From the NCBI RefSeq assembly GCF_019279795.1, contig NC_056734.1:1924744-1988743 (forward strand): a stretch of 64,000 bases of DNA, in the 5' to 3' direction. The notes beneath the pieces are model-generated. The model made no database searches. It had not been told where the DNA came from and saw nothing but the letters and a program-made list of their open reading frames with translations. The DNA is from Protopterus annectens. Its lineage: Eukaryota; Chordata; Ceratodontiformes; Protopteridae. Numbering within the stretch: the first letter of the stretch is position 1; each line of letters starts with the position of its first letter. The position numbers and the translations under genes were made by a program. This document shows positions 47,404 to 59,045 of this stretch, one piece after another.

Positions 47404-48277
47404 ACATACACACGTGTGGAAAGACAATGCCAGCTTTTGCATACTCATAGGCAAACCAAATATCAATGTAGAAAGGAAAGGGCACAGTTGTCATCATTTG
47501 CAGAAGTGAATAAGAGTTGGTTCTGCCAGGAAGTGCAGTGGATGAATTACCACACTGTCTAGAAGTCTGTGCTCTAAAGCTTCATAATTAGCTTGATGTG
47601 TCTCTTTGCCTGCCATTGTGTAGATTAACATGTCTGGTGGTAATTCTAATTAGAGTCCTTCTCTTTAAAGTTTCTAAATTGGTCATTTTGTGACATGAGC
47701 AAATATGACAAATATCATGAAGATTACTACACAATGGACATTCCTGAGCCTCTGCAGTGTGCATGTGGAAAGCCTATGATTCCAGGCTTGAGAAAATTGT
47801 CATGCAATCTTTAAACACCTGAAGATCGAGTCACTGTTGTGCATGCATTCTCAACAGGAAATAGAGGAATGGAAGACTGCTATGTTTCACACCTTAATGT
47901 GTCTCTTGAGGCAGAATAATGCATTGCTTATATTTTATTATTTTGCCATTTCTCTGACAAAAGAGATGTTTGTCAGTACCCATCATCGTATAAAGGATGG
48001 GACACATGCTAACTCTTTTGGGCACCAATTCTCTGCCACCTTCCATGAGATCTTTGAAGGTAAGACGATTATGACAGGAAAATGTGAGGGTTGTGCTCCT
48101 TTTAGAGCACAGATGTGGTATTAGGGGGAGTCCAAGATTTTTCTGGACATCTTCCATAAATATTACATACAGAGGCTCCTGTAAGAGGGCTATACCAGGT
48201 CACAGTATAAGGCTGATGACTAGAATAGTTTGGCCAAGACTGTCACCTATGCTATTGGCATCCCACACACAGGGAAA

Positions 48278-48505
48278 AGTACAGTTTTGTACCTACCATA
48301 AATGTAGATGTTCGAGTGCTAATACAGCTGCAGTAATCACAGATGGGTTCTCTGCCGTCAGGCGGTCCCTCGGTCGGCCGAATTCCAAAGTCTTGGTCCG
48401 GTTGTTGTCGCTTTCTCTTCTGACGCCAGTGAGGCCAGAGTATATAAGACACAGCCGACGCCATGTTCTTCAGTCTTTCTTGCCCCAGATGTCAGGTGCC
48501 CCCAG
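48278..48505 (+). repeat. DIRS left inverted terminal repeat
   Basis: Pairs with 53519-53687 in reverse complement, sharing CAGCTGCAGTAATCACAG, then AATTCCAAAGTCTTGGTCCG, then GTATATAAGACACAGCC. It has about 25 extra bases (CCGTCAGGCGGTCCCTCGG region) after GGTTCTCTG that the right copy lacks. Confidence 0.92.
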
Positions 48506-48654
48506 AAGGAAGGCAATACCTAAATAATGCTTATATACATATACAAGCAATGCAATATAATCCAAAATCAGTGGTAGCAAGCAAATAAAACATAGCGGAT
48601 AACCCAGTCAGGTAGTATGAAGAGGTTGCTAGGCCTCATGCCTTTACCAAGTGG

Positions 48655-48765
48655 GGAAGGAGGTGTACTGCAGCTGTATTAGCACTCGAACATCTACATT
48701 TATGGTAGGTACAAAACTGTACTATGTTCATCGTGCATACAGCTGCAGTAATCACAGATGGGTAG
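48655..48765. repeat. DIRS internal complementary region
   Basis: The first half (about 48672-48722: CTGCAGCTGTATTAGCACTC onward to GGTACAAAACTGTAC) is the complement of the left outer end. The second half (about 48724-48764: ATGTTCATCGTGCATACAGC onward) is the complement of the right outer end. The two halves join as the two termini would in a circle, as in the DIRS-1 replication model. Confidence 0.93.
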
Positions 48766-48796
48766 AATCCCAAAGCTATGCACTGGGTGGTAGGTA

Positions 48797-49800
48797 CTAG
48801 GAGGAACTGGGTTGAGCCAGAATGCCCTGCAAAACAGCAGTGGCGAAGCCTGCTCTTGTTCTGGAATATAAAGGCAGATGGTAGTGTTTTGTGAAGGTAT
48901 GTACAGAACTCCAAGTGGCTGCCTCCAAAATATCTTTGGTAGGAACTCCTCTGAGGAAGGCTGTAGAGGTAGCTGTGGCCCTGGTGGAGTGTGATCTGAT
49001 ACCCGCAGGAACAGATTTCCCATGATAGGAGTAACAAAACCGTATGCAGTGGCCTATCCACTTTGAAATAGTCTGTTTTGTAACTGGCATCCCTTGAGCC
49101 CCTACAGCATAGGACACAAAGAGTTGTTCTGATTTCCTGAAGGACTTTGTTCTGTCCAAAGAATAACGAAGCTGCCTATGGATGTCTAAGGAGTGTAGCA
49201 GCCTTTCCCCTTTGTTTTGAGGATTGGGGTAAAAGGTGGGTAGGTGTATGGCTTGATTTAAAGCTACCCTGGATACCACTTTAGGCATAAATGATGGGTT
49301 GGTACGAAGGGAAACCCTGTCCTGATGGAAAATGAGAAAGGGCTGCACCGCCATGAGGGCCTGAAGTTCAGAAACCCTACGAGCTGAAGTGATGGCCAGA
49401 AGGAAGGCTGTCTTTCAGGACAAATATTGCAAGTCTGTTGAGGCAGCTGGTTCAAAAGGAGGCAATGTTAATTTTTCTAGTATGTAATTAAGATCCCAGG
49501 CTGGTATTGGTTGTTTCCTTGGTGGTCTTATGTTCTTAGCCCCTCTGAGGAACTGTCGTAAGAGTGGGTGAGAAAATAAAGGAGGAGCCGTGTTGAATTC
49601 TGCAGAGATGGCTGAGGCATGGATTTTATGGAAGAAAAAGAAAGTCCACTGTTCAATAGCTCCGCTAGGTACTGTAATACCTGAGGCAAGTTCAGTTTTC
49701 TATGGTCCTGGCCTTTTTTCTCATTCCAAGAGCAAAACCGCTTCCATTTTGCGGAGTAAGATTTTCTAGTAGCTGGCCTTCTGGCCTCCAAAATGACATC
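48797..49800 (-). pseudogene. DIRS tyrosine recombinase, frameshifted
   Basis: The N-terminal SAM-like part lies in one frame (about 49800-49528: ARRPATRKSYSAKWKRFCSW and LPQVLQYLAELLNSGLSFSS). The catalytic part lies in another (49354-48797, 185 codons), with an in-frame TGA near 49420 between them. Catalytic residues visible are Arg in SARRVSELQAL (about 49390), His-x-x-Arg in IRSHSTRATATS, the W/H position in AATWSSVHTF, and Tyr in TKHYHL (about 48895). This enzyme inserts circular DNA by site-specific-type recombination. Frameshift and stop make it inactive, though all catalytic residues survive. It overlaps the end of the RT/RNase H frame, as is usual for DIRS. Confidence 0.9.
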
Positions 49801-49835
49801 CTGTACCTCCTTGGAGAGTAGGTTCTGTTGTGGTG

Positions 49836-51877
49836 TTAAGGAATTTTCCATGCAGCGAGATTGAGTGTTTTCAGCTGACTGTGAAGAGTTTTGTAGCTGT
49901 GCTGAGTCAGCAGAAGAGGCATTAGAGGCAGGGACCAGGGAGGAGTATGTGTTAGGCTCCTCAGGAGTGGGTACCAGTGTTGCCTCGGCCAATCTGGAAC
50001 AATCAGTATCATCTTCGGTTTGTCTGTTCTTGCTTTCAAAAGCACCTTGGGCAGAAGAGGCAGAGGTGGGAATGCGTAAACTGTCCATGCTGTCCAACTG
50101 AATGAAAGGGCGTCCACTCTCCAGGCCTTTGGGTGAAAGGTCTTTGAACAAAACTTTTCCAATTGATGATTCCTGTGGGAGGCAAAAAGATCTATGTCTG
50201 GCCTCCCCCATGCTTGGATTATTTCTGCAAACACCTGAGGATGTAACTTCCATTCGTGTGGATCTGTCATTTTTCTGCTTAGATTGTCTGCCAGTGTGTT
50301 TTCCAATCCTGGCAAGTACTGTGCTTGAAGTTCGATTTGTCTTTCCAGAGCCAAGTTCCAAAGAGTCATGGCTAGTCTGCACAAGGGGTATGAATGTGTT
50401 CCTCCTTGTTTGTTTATGTACCACATTACCGTGGTGTTGTCTGTTCTTATCAGTAATTGTCCTGGATGCAGGAAGTCCTTGAAAGCTGTAATTGCATTTA
50501 TTACTGCTAGCATTTCTTTTTGATTGATGTGAAGGTGCTTTTCTTTTAGGGACCAATTGCCCTGAATGCACCTGTTAATCTGAGGCATCTGTGGTTATGA
50601 CTTGTTTTGCTTGAGGCTTGCAGAATGGGAGGCCTTTGTTTGCTTGACATGCTTGGGCCCACCATAGAAATTCCTTTTGCAAACATGGAATTATTGGTAT
50701 TATTGTTTCCAAACTGTGACTGTGTTGAAACCATAGGTTTTTTAGGTACCATTGAAGTTTCCTCATATGCAGCTTTGCAAATGGGGTTAATAGAATGCAA
50801 GATGCCATGAATCCCAGAGCCTGCAGGATTTTCCTTGCAGTAAGCCTGGTACTTTCTGCTAGTATTTTGAAGTACTGAGATAGTTGCCCTTGTTTTTCTG
50901 GTGTAAGGTAGGCCATCTGGGTGTTTGTGTCCAAGTTGGCACCCAGGAAAGTTATTTTCTGGGAAGGTGTTAGCCTTGATTTCTCTTTGTTGATTGTATA
51001 TCCCAGAGAAAGCAGTAACCGTGTCACATATGCCAGATGTTCCAGAAGTATGTTCTTGCTGTCGGCTTGGATCAGGCAGTCGTCCAGATAAGGGTAAATT
51101 TGTATCCCTTGAAGTCTGCAGTAGGCAATCACTGATGCCAGGCACTTTGTGAATACTAGTAGATAAGCCAAAGGGCAATGCAGAGAACTGATAGTGGATT
51201 GAACCTGCAAGAAATCTGAGGTATCTTCTGCAGCTTTGTCTGATTGGGACATGCAGGTATGCCTCCTTGAGGTCCAATGTTACCAGCCAGAACTCCTTGC
51301 CCAGCATGGGAAGAAGCTGCTGTAATGTGAGCATCTTGAATTTTGGTATGATTAGAAATGTGTTTAGGGTGGATAAGTCCAAAATAGGTCTCCAGTCGGT
51401 TCCTTTCCTTGGTACCAGGAAAAGTCTTGAATAAAAACCTTGACCTTGTTGGTGAGTAGGAACCTCTTGAATGGCTCGCATGCTTATGAGCTTTGAAATT
51501 TGCAGTTGTGCCTCTGCCCTTTGATTTTGTGGCAGATTTGGCATGCCTCTCATTTTTGGAAGAGTGTGAAATTGAAATTTGTAGCCTCTGTTTATAATGT
51601 CCAGGATCCATTTGTCTGTTGTGACAATATGCCAATTGCTTGCAAATAGTGCTAGTTTTCCCAAAGGTGCTGCCAGCTGAGACATGCTTGGCATGGAAAT
51701 GAGGGAGTCATTGGGTTTGCTTCCTGTATTGTTGTGCACTGTCTTCGCCACCTCTTGGTGCTGGAGTTTGCCATTGTCGGCCTCTATATGAGCCTTGTGA
51801 TTGCCCTCTGCCCTCCGCCTGTATCTACCTCTTTGGGGCTTGTCAGTGGCTGGAAAGGACCAGTTTTTGAAGGCCAA
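49836..51877 (-). pseudogene. DIRS RT / RNase H / methyltransferase-like ORF, frameshifted
   Basis: RT starts near 51560 (GRGTTANF region; YSRLFLVPRKGTDWRPILDL at about 51440-51385) with catalytic LVTLDLKEAYLHVPI near 51270. A frameshift near 51170 leads to the second RT piece (51252-50575) with PYLDDCLIQADS (YLDD at 51090-51079) and KQVITTDASD. A further frameshift near 50575 leads to RNase H (50588 onward): NQKEMLAVINAITAF, LLIRTDNTTVMWYINKQGG and NTLADNLSR. Next comes the segment DIDLFASHRNHQLEKFCS and VYAFPPLPLLPKVL, corresponding to the methyltransferase-like domain of vertebrate DIRS. Two frameshifts are the main lesions; catalytic Asp residues are retained. Confidence 0.9.
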
Positions 51878-52024
51878 TTTCTGCTAAACGTGGTGGTTGG
51901 ACCTGTAAGAAAGCTTTGACAGTTTGCATAGATTTGGCTTTTTCTTCCATTTTCCGTAGTATCTCCTCAGCATTAGTACCAAACAGCACATCCTTTTGTA
52001 AAGGAGCATCTAGAAGTTTAGCTT

Positions 52025-53323
52025 TCACATGATCAGGTAAATTTTGTTCCCTAAGCCAGGCATGTCTGCGAATGACTGATCCTGTAGCTGCCGCCTACTT
52101 GAGGCCTCTAGGGCATCATAACCACATTGTAGGGTGTGTTTACCCACTTGTTCTGCACTATGCATCATATCCTGTAACTCCTTTAAATCTTGTTGTTCAG
52201 GTTGCGACATTTTGTTCCTCAATTGTGATAACAGGAACTGTTGATATTTAAGCATATGAAACTGACAATTTAAAGCCCTCATGGCTAGGGTGGCCGAGGT
52301 ATAAACCTTTTCCCCACCTTTCCAAGATCTTGATTCCCTTTCTGCAGGAAGTGGATTTTTGGCAGTAGAGGCCTTCAATCCCTTGGGGCCTTGTGAAATG
52401 GTTTCAGGGTCAGCATTATGGCTTTTGAAGAGAAATTGGTGAGAGCTGGGTACTCTGTAATACCTATCAGGTTTGACTGGTGCAGGAGGCAGAGAATCCG
52501 GGTTAAGACAAGCCTCCGAATAGACATCATCCAGTATGTCCAAAACAGGGGGTATAGCCAGAGGTCTGCATTGAGGTAACAAAAGAAATTCCCTAAGTCT
52601 TTTCTTGGAATCTGAAAAGTCTTGGCCTTCCCAATGGAAGTGTTCCCTCAGGGTGTGTAAGGTTTCCCCAAAGGAAAAATCCTCAGGAGGGGATACAGAG
52701 GGAATGGACTGTTCTGCATCCGAATCCTCAAAGGGAGAATAAGAGTGGTCCTCTGCATCAGAATGTTCTGATAAAATGGATCCCTGATCAGAAGAGGGAG
52801 AATCTTCCTCCACTCTGGGTCTCTTGTCTGGAGGGGGTTGAGAACCTCTGATAAGAGTAATTAAATCCTCAGCCATTCTAAGCATCTGTTTTTTAGGCAT
52901 GGGACCTGGAGATGGGCCCTGTACAACAGGCCTCATGGGCTGCCTGACTGCTTTGGATTTAGTAAAGGCCTTAATTGAAAAAGAAGATGACGGCCTAAAT
53001 ACACCATGGGTGGAGGTGGACCTGTCCACATTAGTAGGCTCAACATTAGCAGAGGCTTCGGTTGTAGTCTGGGAAAGGGCCGAGGACCCAGCGGTCTCGG
53101 GTACAGAGGACACCGCCAAAGAAGTGTCGTCGGTAGTCAGGGACTGCAAAGGCGTCTCGCTGAGAACCGGACCACGTGTAGCCTGTTTTGGCGTGGTGTC
53201 GGCGGGGACAGCGGACCTCGCATGTCGGTCCTTTTCCTTGTGTTTTTTGGTCAAAACGGTAGTCGGAGTGTCCGACGACATTTTATAATCAAACGCTTTA
53301 CCAAAGTAGTGCTGGGCTAACAA
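52025..53323 (-). pseudogene. DIRS gag-like ORF1
   Basis: An open frame of 432 codons from ATG at 53323. The product is hydrophilic, rich in Ser, Thr, Pro and charged residues in its first 200 residues (DSDAEQSIPSVSPPEDFSFG near residue 200), followed by a conserved-looking region (FHMLKYQQFLLSQLRNKM and AEQVGKHTLQCGYDALEASS). A frameshift near 52080 cuts it short. The original frame goes on as HAWLREQNLPDHVKAKLLDA and continues to about 51843. Position and composition identify it as the DIRS structural protein; I cannot assign domains. The first 240 bp are notably rich in CpG. Confidence 0.8.
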
Positions 53324-53518
53324 TAGTGCTTATTGAAGGGACAGCCGTCTGGGCCCAAACAAGGTATGCAGCGGAATGGAGAGCCTTATGCGGTATTTGC
53401 TGCCCACAAGAAATTCAATTATTAACTTTTTCTGACATCGGTCTGAGGCACGAAAAGATTACTTAGCTTTAATGAAGACTTCGGATTCCAAAATATTCGT
53501 AATTCAGGAGCTGGGCAA

Positions 53519-53687
53519 ACTGCTTCTGGGCACGTAGCGGCAAAAAGACTGAAGAACATGGCGCCGGCTGTGTCTTATATACTCTGGCCTCACTGACGCC
53601 AGAAGAGAAAGCGACAACCGACGGACCAAGACTTTGGAATTCAGAGAACCCATCTGTGATTACTGCAGCTGTATGCACGATGAACAT
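53519..53687 (-). repeat. DIRS right inverted terminal repeat
   Basis: Reverse complement of the left repeat with a short internal deletion relative to it. It lies about 200 bp upstream of the gag ATG and holds the promoter. Confidence 0.92.
53574..53581 (-). promoter_or_regulatory. DIRS TATA box
   Basis: TATATAAG on the minus strand inside the right repeat, about 250 bases before the gag ATG. The same motif occurs in mirrored position in the left repeat (about 48450), so both ends could start inward transcripts. Confidence 0.72.
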
Positions 53688-54439
53688 CAGTGCTGTCACC
53701 ATTACAGTGACTTGAGTCAATGAAGGTCTGACTTCCTTGACCAATGGGAGGCTGAAGTTAGGGAGAAGTCATCATCTCTGCAATGCAAGTATGCCATCTT
53801 TTAGCTAAACAAATGACAGTCAGTGCAAGCCACCATCAAATTTCTCATCTGTTTTTATCTGTAGCCCCCTGCAGAGACTAAAAGGAACAATGAGACACAA
53901 ACAAACAGACTAGTTCATCTAAGAGAACTCTGGGGTAAGTATACATAGTAAAAGCTGTAGTCATTAAAAATAAGTCTGTATAACCTTTATACAGCAGCAT
54001 CACATCTATCAGGACTGGCGTACCTTAAGGGAATTAGTATGAGTGTGCAATGTTATAAGTGTGCATCTGCATGTCTCTTCCTGTATAGGGGAACAAGTGG
54101 GTTATCATATGTCTCTGTGTACTGAGATTGTTAGGATGGCAGTGGATTCAATTCCCCTCCTACCAACAAAATAATTCTGCTGTCATGGCAGAGTATGTTT
54201 GTTGTGCCAGTAATATTAATGCACCACTACAAGCTTCTTATATATGTAATACCCATGAGGCCTAGTGTGCTGGGCATTTCACAATATACACCAGAAGGAT
54301 ATTGTATCTTTCCCTTGACTATCACACGTGCTGGACATATTTATTGTATGATCAGTATGTTTACTATGTATATGCACAGTTTTATTACTGTCAAAACTCA
54401 AACAGCCATGACAGGCCAGAAACACAGATGTGCTGCCTA
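53688..54439. other. Unassigned stretch
   Basis: No gene or family recognised between the DIRS element and the next LINE. The 81-codon open run at 54195-54440 is unsupported. Confidence 0.55.
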
Positions 54440-55110
54440 AGGTTCATAGATTCATAGGAGTTTACTAGGCTAACAGACACAATGGCCTTATTAAGCCCAG
54501 CCATGCATCCCAAATCTCTGACAAGTTCTTGTATCCTTGATAAGTGTAAGCAGGAGCTTGGAAAATGAACCATTTACAGGCTGCCTGTGTCCATTAGAGA
54601 CATAGGTGCCAAACCAGGAATGAATTTCCTGTTCCTCAGGCAATTGTCCAAGTTACACTTGAATTGGGTTAGTTAGGAACTCTACTTCACACTGATGGAG
54701 AACCTGTTTCAGAAAAGTGGTAGTATCTGGGATACCTGTCTGTCTCTCCAGCAGGTCCTATTTATATCACAGGCAAGGTTTAAATCTTTAGAATTGGTAA
54801 TTCCGGTGCTGTTAGTTTTGTAGATATGCAGGAGGTCCATCACAGTGGGGTCTGATGCCCTGTATGCCAGGCATAGATCTCCCCACAACAGCCTGTAGGA
54901 GGCAGAATACAGGGATAGGGCCCTGAGGTGGTCTGCATAGGACATGTTACTTATGTTCTGTATTTCTTTAATGATGAACCTCTGTGGAGGTTCCAGTTAT
55001 TGGATAGGCCTGGTTAGGTGTATACCAAATGAGGCATTATACTCACTGATAGATCTGATGAATGTAGAACACAGTAGAACAATGATTGCCTTCGACCTAA
55101 ATGCCAGATA
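54440..55110 (-). pseudogene. CR1-like LINE, copy 4, 3' end only
   Basis: The minus strand matches the C-terminal region of the other copies: SYADHLRALSLYSASYRLLW, GDLCLAYRASDPTVMDLLHI, NRTCWRDRQVSQILPLF (54945-54709), then the 3' UTR and the tail TATGAATCTATGAACC at about 54442-54460. It is 5'-truncated near 55110, as is common for LINEs. Confidence 0.9.
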
Positions 55111-57288
55111 AATATTTCCTGCAGATACTATTATCTTATGTCACACTCCATGTGAGAATGGCTTTTGGCTTCAGCCCCCCTCCCATATGTTATAATCAGA
55201 CAAACACCTTGATGATATACCTGTGTAAGTCCTACTATTAAAAGGTTGTTATGCTATACTGACATTCCCCTTTCAGGAAACATTTCTCTGCATATATACT
55301 GCTGTCCATTACATCAACATTGTCAATGTCATTTTCCTGTCGGTGCATGTGAACTCACAATGATTACCATGGGTGATCCTGTACACTAATTGTTTACCTC
55401 ATTACTTTAATCTGGCTGCAAGGTGATCTAACATGATCTGGCTGCAGGTCTGTGATAGGTAATTAGCATTGAGGATTGTTGCACATAAAATGCAAATAGT
55501 GTTGCCTTGGTTGCAACTGTGGACACAGCATTTCTGAATCATGACAGTCTTAATGTTAATTTTGTTCAACAGCTATAGGAAATAAAATTCATCCTGACAA
55601 GAAAGTATGAGAAGCAAACTCAGTTTAAAGCAATTCTATGACAAATATGAACCAATACTAACTATAATCCAACATAATTCTTTATACTACTTGAAAATAA
55701 ATATACAAATAAATAAAAACTTTAACATTGATCACTGACTTTGTAATTCAAATCCCAAAGACTGTAAAGAGTCAGTGCAGCATAAACATTAATTATATTC
55801 CATTTGGTGAGTTACATATCAGGACTTTAAACATGCGGAAACCAGGCAGTATCTGAAAATGGTCAGTTGTGATCAGTGTAGTACCCTGGTAAAGAGAAGC
55901 TGATTGGTTCAAGACATTTGCAGAGCGTTTTTGCTTCGCCTGTAGTATGGCTAACAACTAAAAGGGGCATCCATTTCAAACTCTATGTCTAATGACATGA
56001 ACAACAACAGCAAAAAAATGTTAAGCCAACCACAGCAAGTATGACTGGAATCTACTAACCACATTATGGCTTTTACAGCTGTGGCTACAAGGGTTCAAGT
56101 CCTACTATTTCAGCTACTTCTAAGGTATGCCAGTCTCCTACAAACATGTTTTAGTCCTTGTGATCTTATTACATGAAACTGAGGTCTGACAACCTTCAGT
56201 GCTCCATATATCTAAACTGCTATTTTCCTCGATGAGTGAAAGAGAGGTAGCAAGTCAGCGAATATGGCATGGATAGATGGAGTGGCACTATATCCCATGT
56301 GTTTTATTTCTTACAGCATAAGAAAAAATATTTTTATGGGTGCTTGTTTCCATGCCTGAGATCTATGAGTTTATAAGCCACAGTCTCCAAGGAATTTGTT
56401 TGACTTGACTTTCACAAGTATCAGCAATCCTGCTACTCTGAAATAAAGATCCTGTGTAGGCGTGGTATTTGAGGCTGTGAGTTGCATGTTTTATGTTACA
56501 ACAATGTCCCAAAACAGTTCAGTAGGGCCTAGATAGAAAACGTTTTGAGGTGAAGTTGTTATTCATAGGAAACATAACTCTTCAGTGATACATAATGAAG
56601 AATACATTGGAGACAGAAAAGAGTTTCACTCAACCACTGTGATCACTTGACTTACATATACAATGACAAATAAGATGTGCACTGCAACACAAGTCTTAGA
56701 ATAACAGCATTACAGGTCTGCAGTGTAAATGGCATAGTATGAGAGTTCTTAATACTCTGCACAAACAATGTAAACCTTATAAATTGTTAGCTTTTATTAT
56801 TATCCCCAAAATTTAGTGCTGAACACTAGAAATCTATCTTCATAACAGGAATGCTAGTTAATTTAATTAAATACAACTGTCAGGTAGCAAAGTTCAGTGT
56901 CAAGTGCGCAAATATTTATGCATGTGATCCATCAATATTAACAGAATTTTGTCAGTAAACAGCATGTTTTATTTTGTTGTAAGAAGAGTAGTGCTATCTT
57001 CCATCCAATTTATAAGCATCATGTTCACATATCTATTTTTGGTGAAAAAATATGTGGAGGAACCATTTAGCTTTGAAGCAGTTTGAGTATAGTTAACAGA
57101 CCTGTTTTTGATAAAAGTGTTTTTCTAATTAGTTTGTGCCCTTTATTTTTGCCCAAGGTTGGGTACCTTTCAGATGGAGTACTTTAACAAAATTTTGAAG
57201 TTTGTAAAAATAATTTGCTCTGACTAGTTGGACTGAAGCAGAAATAATCCAATCACACAGACTGCCACTCGCTGCTTAGCTGCAGTTC
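55111..57288. other. Unassigned stretch
   Basis: No gene or family recognised in about 2.2 kb. GGGTTCAAGTCC at 56091 is a perfect box B-like word but has no convincing box A before it. Confidence 0.55.
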
Positions 57289-57312
57289 TTTCTCTCTCTC
57301 TCTCTCTCTCTC
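57289..57312. repeat. (TC)n microsatellite
   Basis: A pyrimidine repeat that abuts the 5' end of the SINE. Confidence 0.93.
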
Positions 57313-57530
57313 TGCGGTAGCGTTGTCACCTCACAGCAAGATGTTGTCGCGTTCGATTCTCAGCTACAGCGTCTTCTGTGTGGAGGCATGCGTGAATGGG
57401 CATGCCTTCGTTGAAGTTTGTGCATCAGGGCTGGTAACTCGGCACATAAAAATCCACTGCCAAACATTAGCGGACCGGAGTTCCGCTGTGGCGACCCCTA
57501 ACCAGGATAAGCCGAAAGACACAACAACAA
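57313..57530 (+). mobile_element. HE1-like tRNA-derived SINE, copy 1
   Basis: The tRNA-like head has CACCTCACAGCAAGATG and box B GTTCGATTCT (57351-57360). The body includes GCATGCGTGAATGGGCATGC and CATAAAAATCCACTGCC. The end is TTCCGCTGTGGCGACCCCTA, then AAGCCGAAAG and a CAA-type tail. The 3' end is the one known from HE1-type SINEs of fishes and sharks. 16 bases (TGTGGCGACCCCTAAC) are identical to the RTE LINE tail at 34220. The head is shortened at the (TC)n border. Confidence 0.85.
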
Positions 57531-58737
57531 CTGCGTCGCTAACTAGTTTGCAAATTATGTTCTTTTTTTCTGTTTTATAGACTGAAACGAGCTATTTACT
57601 TTTTTTTACAGACGTTAAGTGACAGTCTGTCGTGCTTTGTATTACTTTTTTTTTTTGCAATGCTGTGTACTCAGTACTAATGAATTACACTTTGAGAACT
57701 CATGCTTTATTTAAAACTATGTGAAAAGGAACCATTCCTGCATTCTGTTTACCATGCTCCCAAAAAGCTCTAACTATGTGGCTGCCTTGCTGCTATGATA
57801 ATTCCCATTACACCTTTATTAGAGTCAGTAGCACAGTTTTCCCGAGGTGAGCTAAAATTATTTCCCAGATTGCCCATACATCATAATACCACATTTCATT
57901 TGCAGATTAACTTGGTTGTTGAGGCTAGACAAAAGCAGTGCACATAGCAGGATGCTGTGTCTATAGACTGTAGGACAGATTCATAAAAAGTCATATGAAC
58001 TATAACAGAAAGCAAGACAAAGTCAAAGAACACTGCATCAAGAGTGAGTGTGCTGTATAAACATCATTGGCCATTATAGTAATGGTTAAACATACTGAAT
58101 ACCAACCATGAAACAATGTTAGGAGAGACAGACAGAAACCCAGAGTGGATCTGAAAACTGCAAGCTGAAAACACAGGATTTTTGAGTGCCAGTGTGGCAA
58201 GTAATACTGTAGATAAGGCTGCTTAGGAAGAGAAGTTTGTATGGTGCAATTATAGAAATAAATAAATCGGTAAATGTGACGCAGTCACTGAAAACCAAGC
58301 AGCATGGTTTACTCTAAATCCAATCGTGTGATTCAATGTCATTCACAAAAAAAAAATAAAGAGTTACCATTAATATGCTCAAAGCAGTTCTTCTTCTGTG
58401 AGATGAAGTCAGAATGATTGCACAGTCTTTTTTGACTCTCAAATAGATGAGATATGTCTGAAATGGTGACAGTGTCAGTTTGCCAAATAACTGTTCTATA
58501 GAATTTTAAATGGAAATATCAGTGCAACGTATTTGGTTTTACTGTTCACTGTCTGATATTAGTTTCTCATTAGTGGTGTAACAGACTATGTGAAACTATG
58601 TGCACTAATCCATGTTTTTTGCATCTACATTGACCAGTACATGACCACTGATATGTACTGTGTAATGCATGTTGGGAGAAATGCAGCTACATTGCCTAGT
58701 TTCTGCTACCTGGTACACAGATTAGGGTGTTGTGATG

Positions 58738-58749
<12 letters not shown>
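57531..58749. other. Unassigned stretch
   Basis: No gene or repeat family recognised. T runs occur near 57600 and 57640. Confidence 0.55.

Positions 58750-58799
<50 letters not shown>
58750..58799. repeat. (TG)n microsatellite
   Basis: About 50 bp of TG that borders the MITE on its left. Confidence 0.96.
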
Positions 58800-58801
<2 letters not shown>

Positions 58802-58803
58802 TA

Positions 58804-59029
58804 TGGATTTAAGTCAAATTATCGAAAACTCACTTTCAAACTAGGGGGCTTGCACCCCAACTAAATATACCAACTCTGAGATCACACTACAGTGGAGTAA
58901 GGGCAAAGTTCACCATGGTGGCCAACTGTTTCCTTTCCCGGGATTTCCTTTTCAAAGCTCTGTGAGTTTGATATAACGGAAAATAACAGAAGTCGAAATA
59001 AGATTTTTTGGTAATTTCAGGTAGACCCA
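58804..59029. mobile_element. Foldback MITE in a microsatellite, copy 3
   Basis: The left end TGGATTTAAGTCAAATTATC matches the complement of the right end (TGGGTCTACCTGAAATTACC) at 14 of 20 positions. The core CCCAACTAAATATACCAACT and ATCACACTACAGTG match the copy at 36927. Simple repeats lie on both sides. Shorter than its relatives (226 bp). Confidence 0.8.
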
Positions 59030-59035
59030 TGTATC

Positions 59036-59045
59036 TCTCTCTCTC

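Larger units (their letters stand above)
48278..53687 (-). mobile_element. DIRS-type tyrosine-recombinase retrotransposon, near full length
   Basis: All DIRS hallmarks are present: inverted terminal repeats at both ends, an internal complementary region next to one of them, and on the minus strand gag, RT, RNase H, a methyltransferase-like segment and a tyrosine recombinase in place of an integrase. Length 5410 bp. The termini were set by the internal complementary region, which matches the left end from AGTACAG (48278) outwards and the right end up to GAACAT (53687). No target duplication is seen, as expected for recombinase-mediated insertion. Frameshifts and at least one stop prevent function. 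The element is richer in GC and CpG than its surroundings, which suggests fairly recent arrival. Confidence 0.95.

Noticed and set aside
56050-56130. tRNA gene or SINE at GGGTTCAAGTCC
   Set aside because: Box B is perfect, but no box A lies at the right distance and the sequence does not fold into a cloverleaf by eye.
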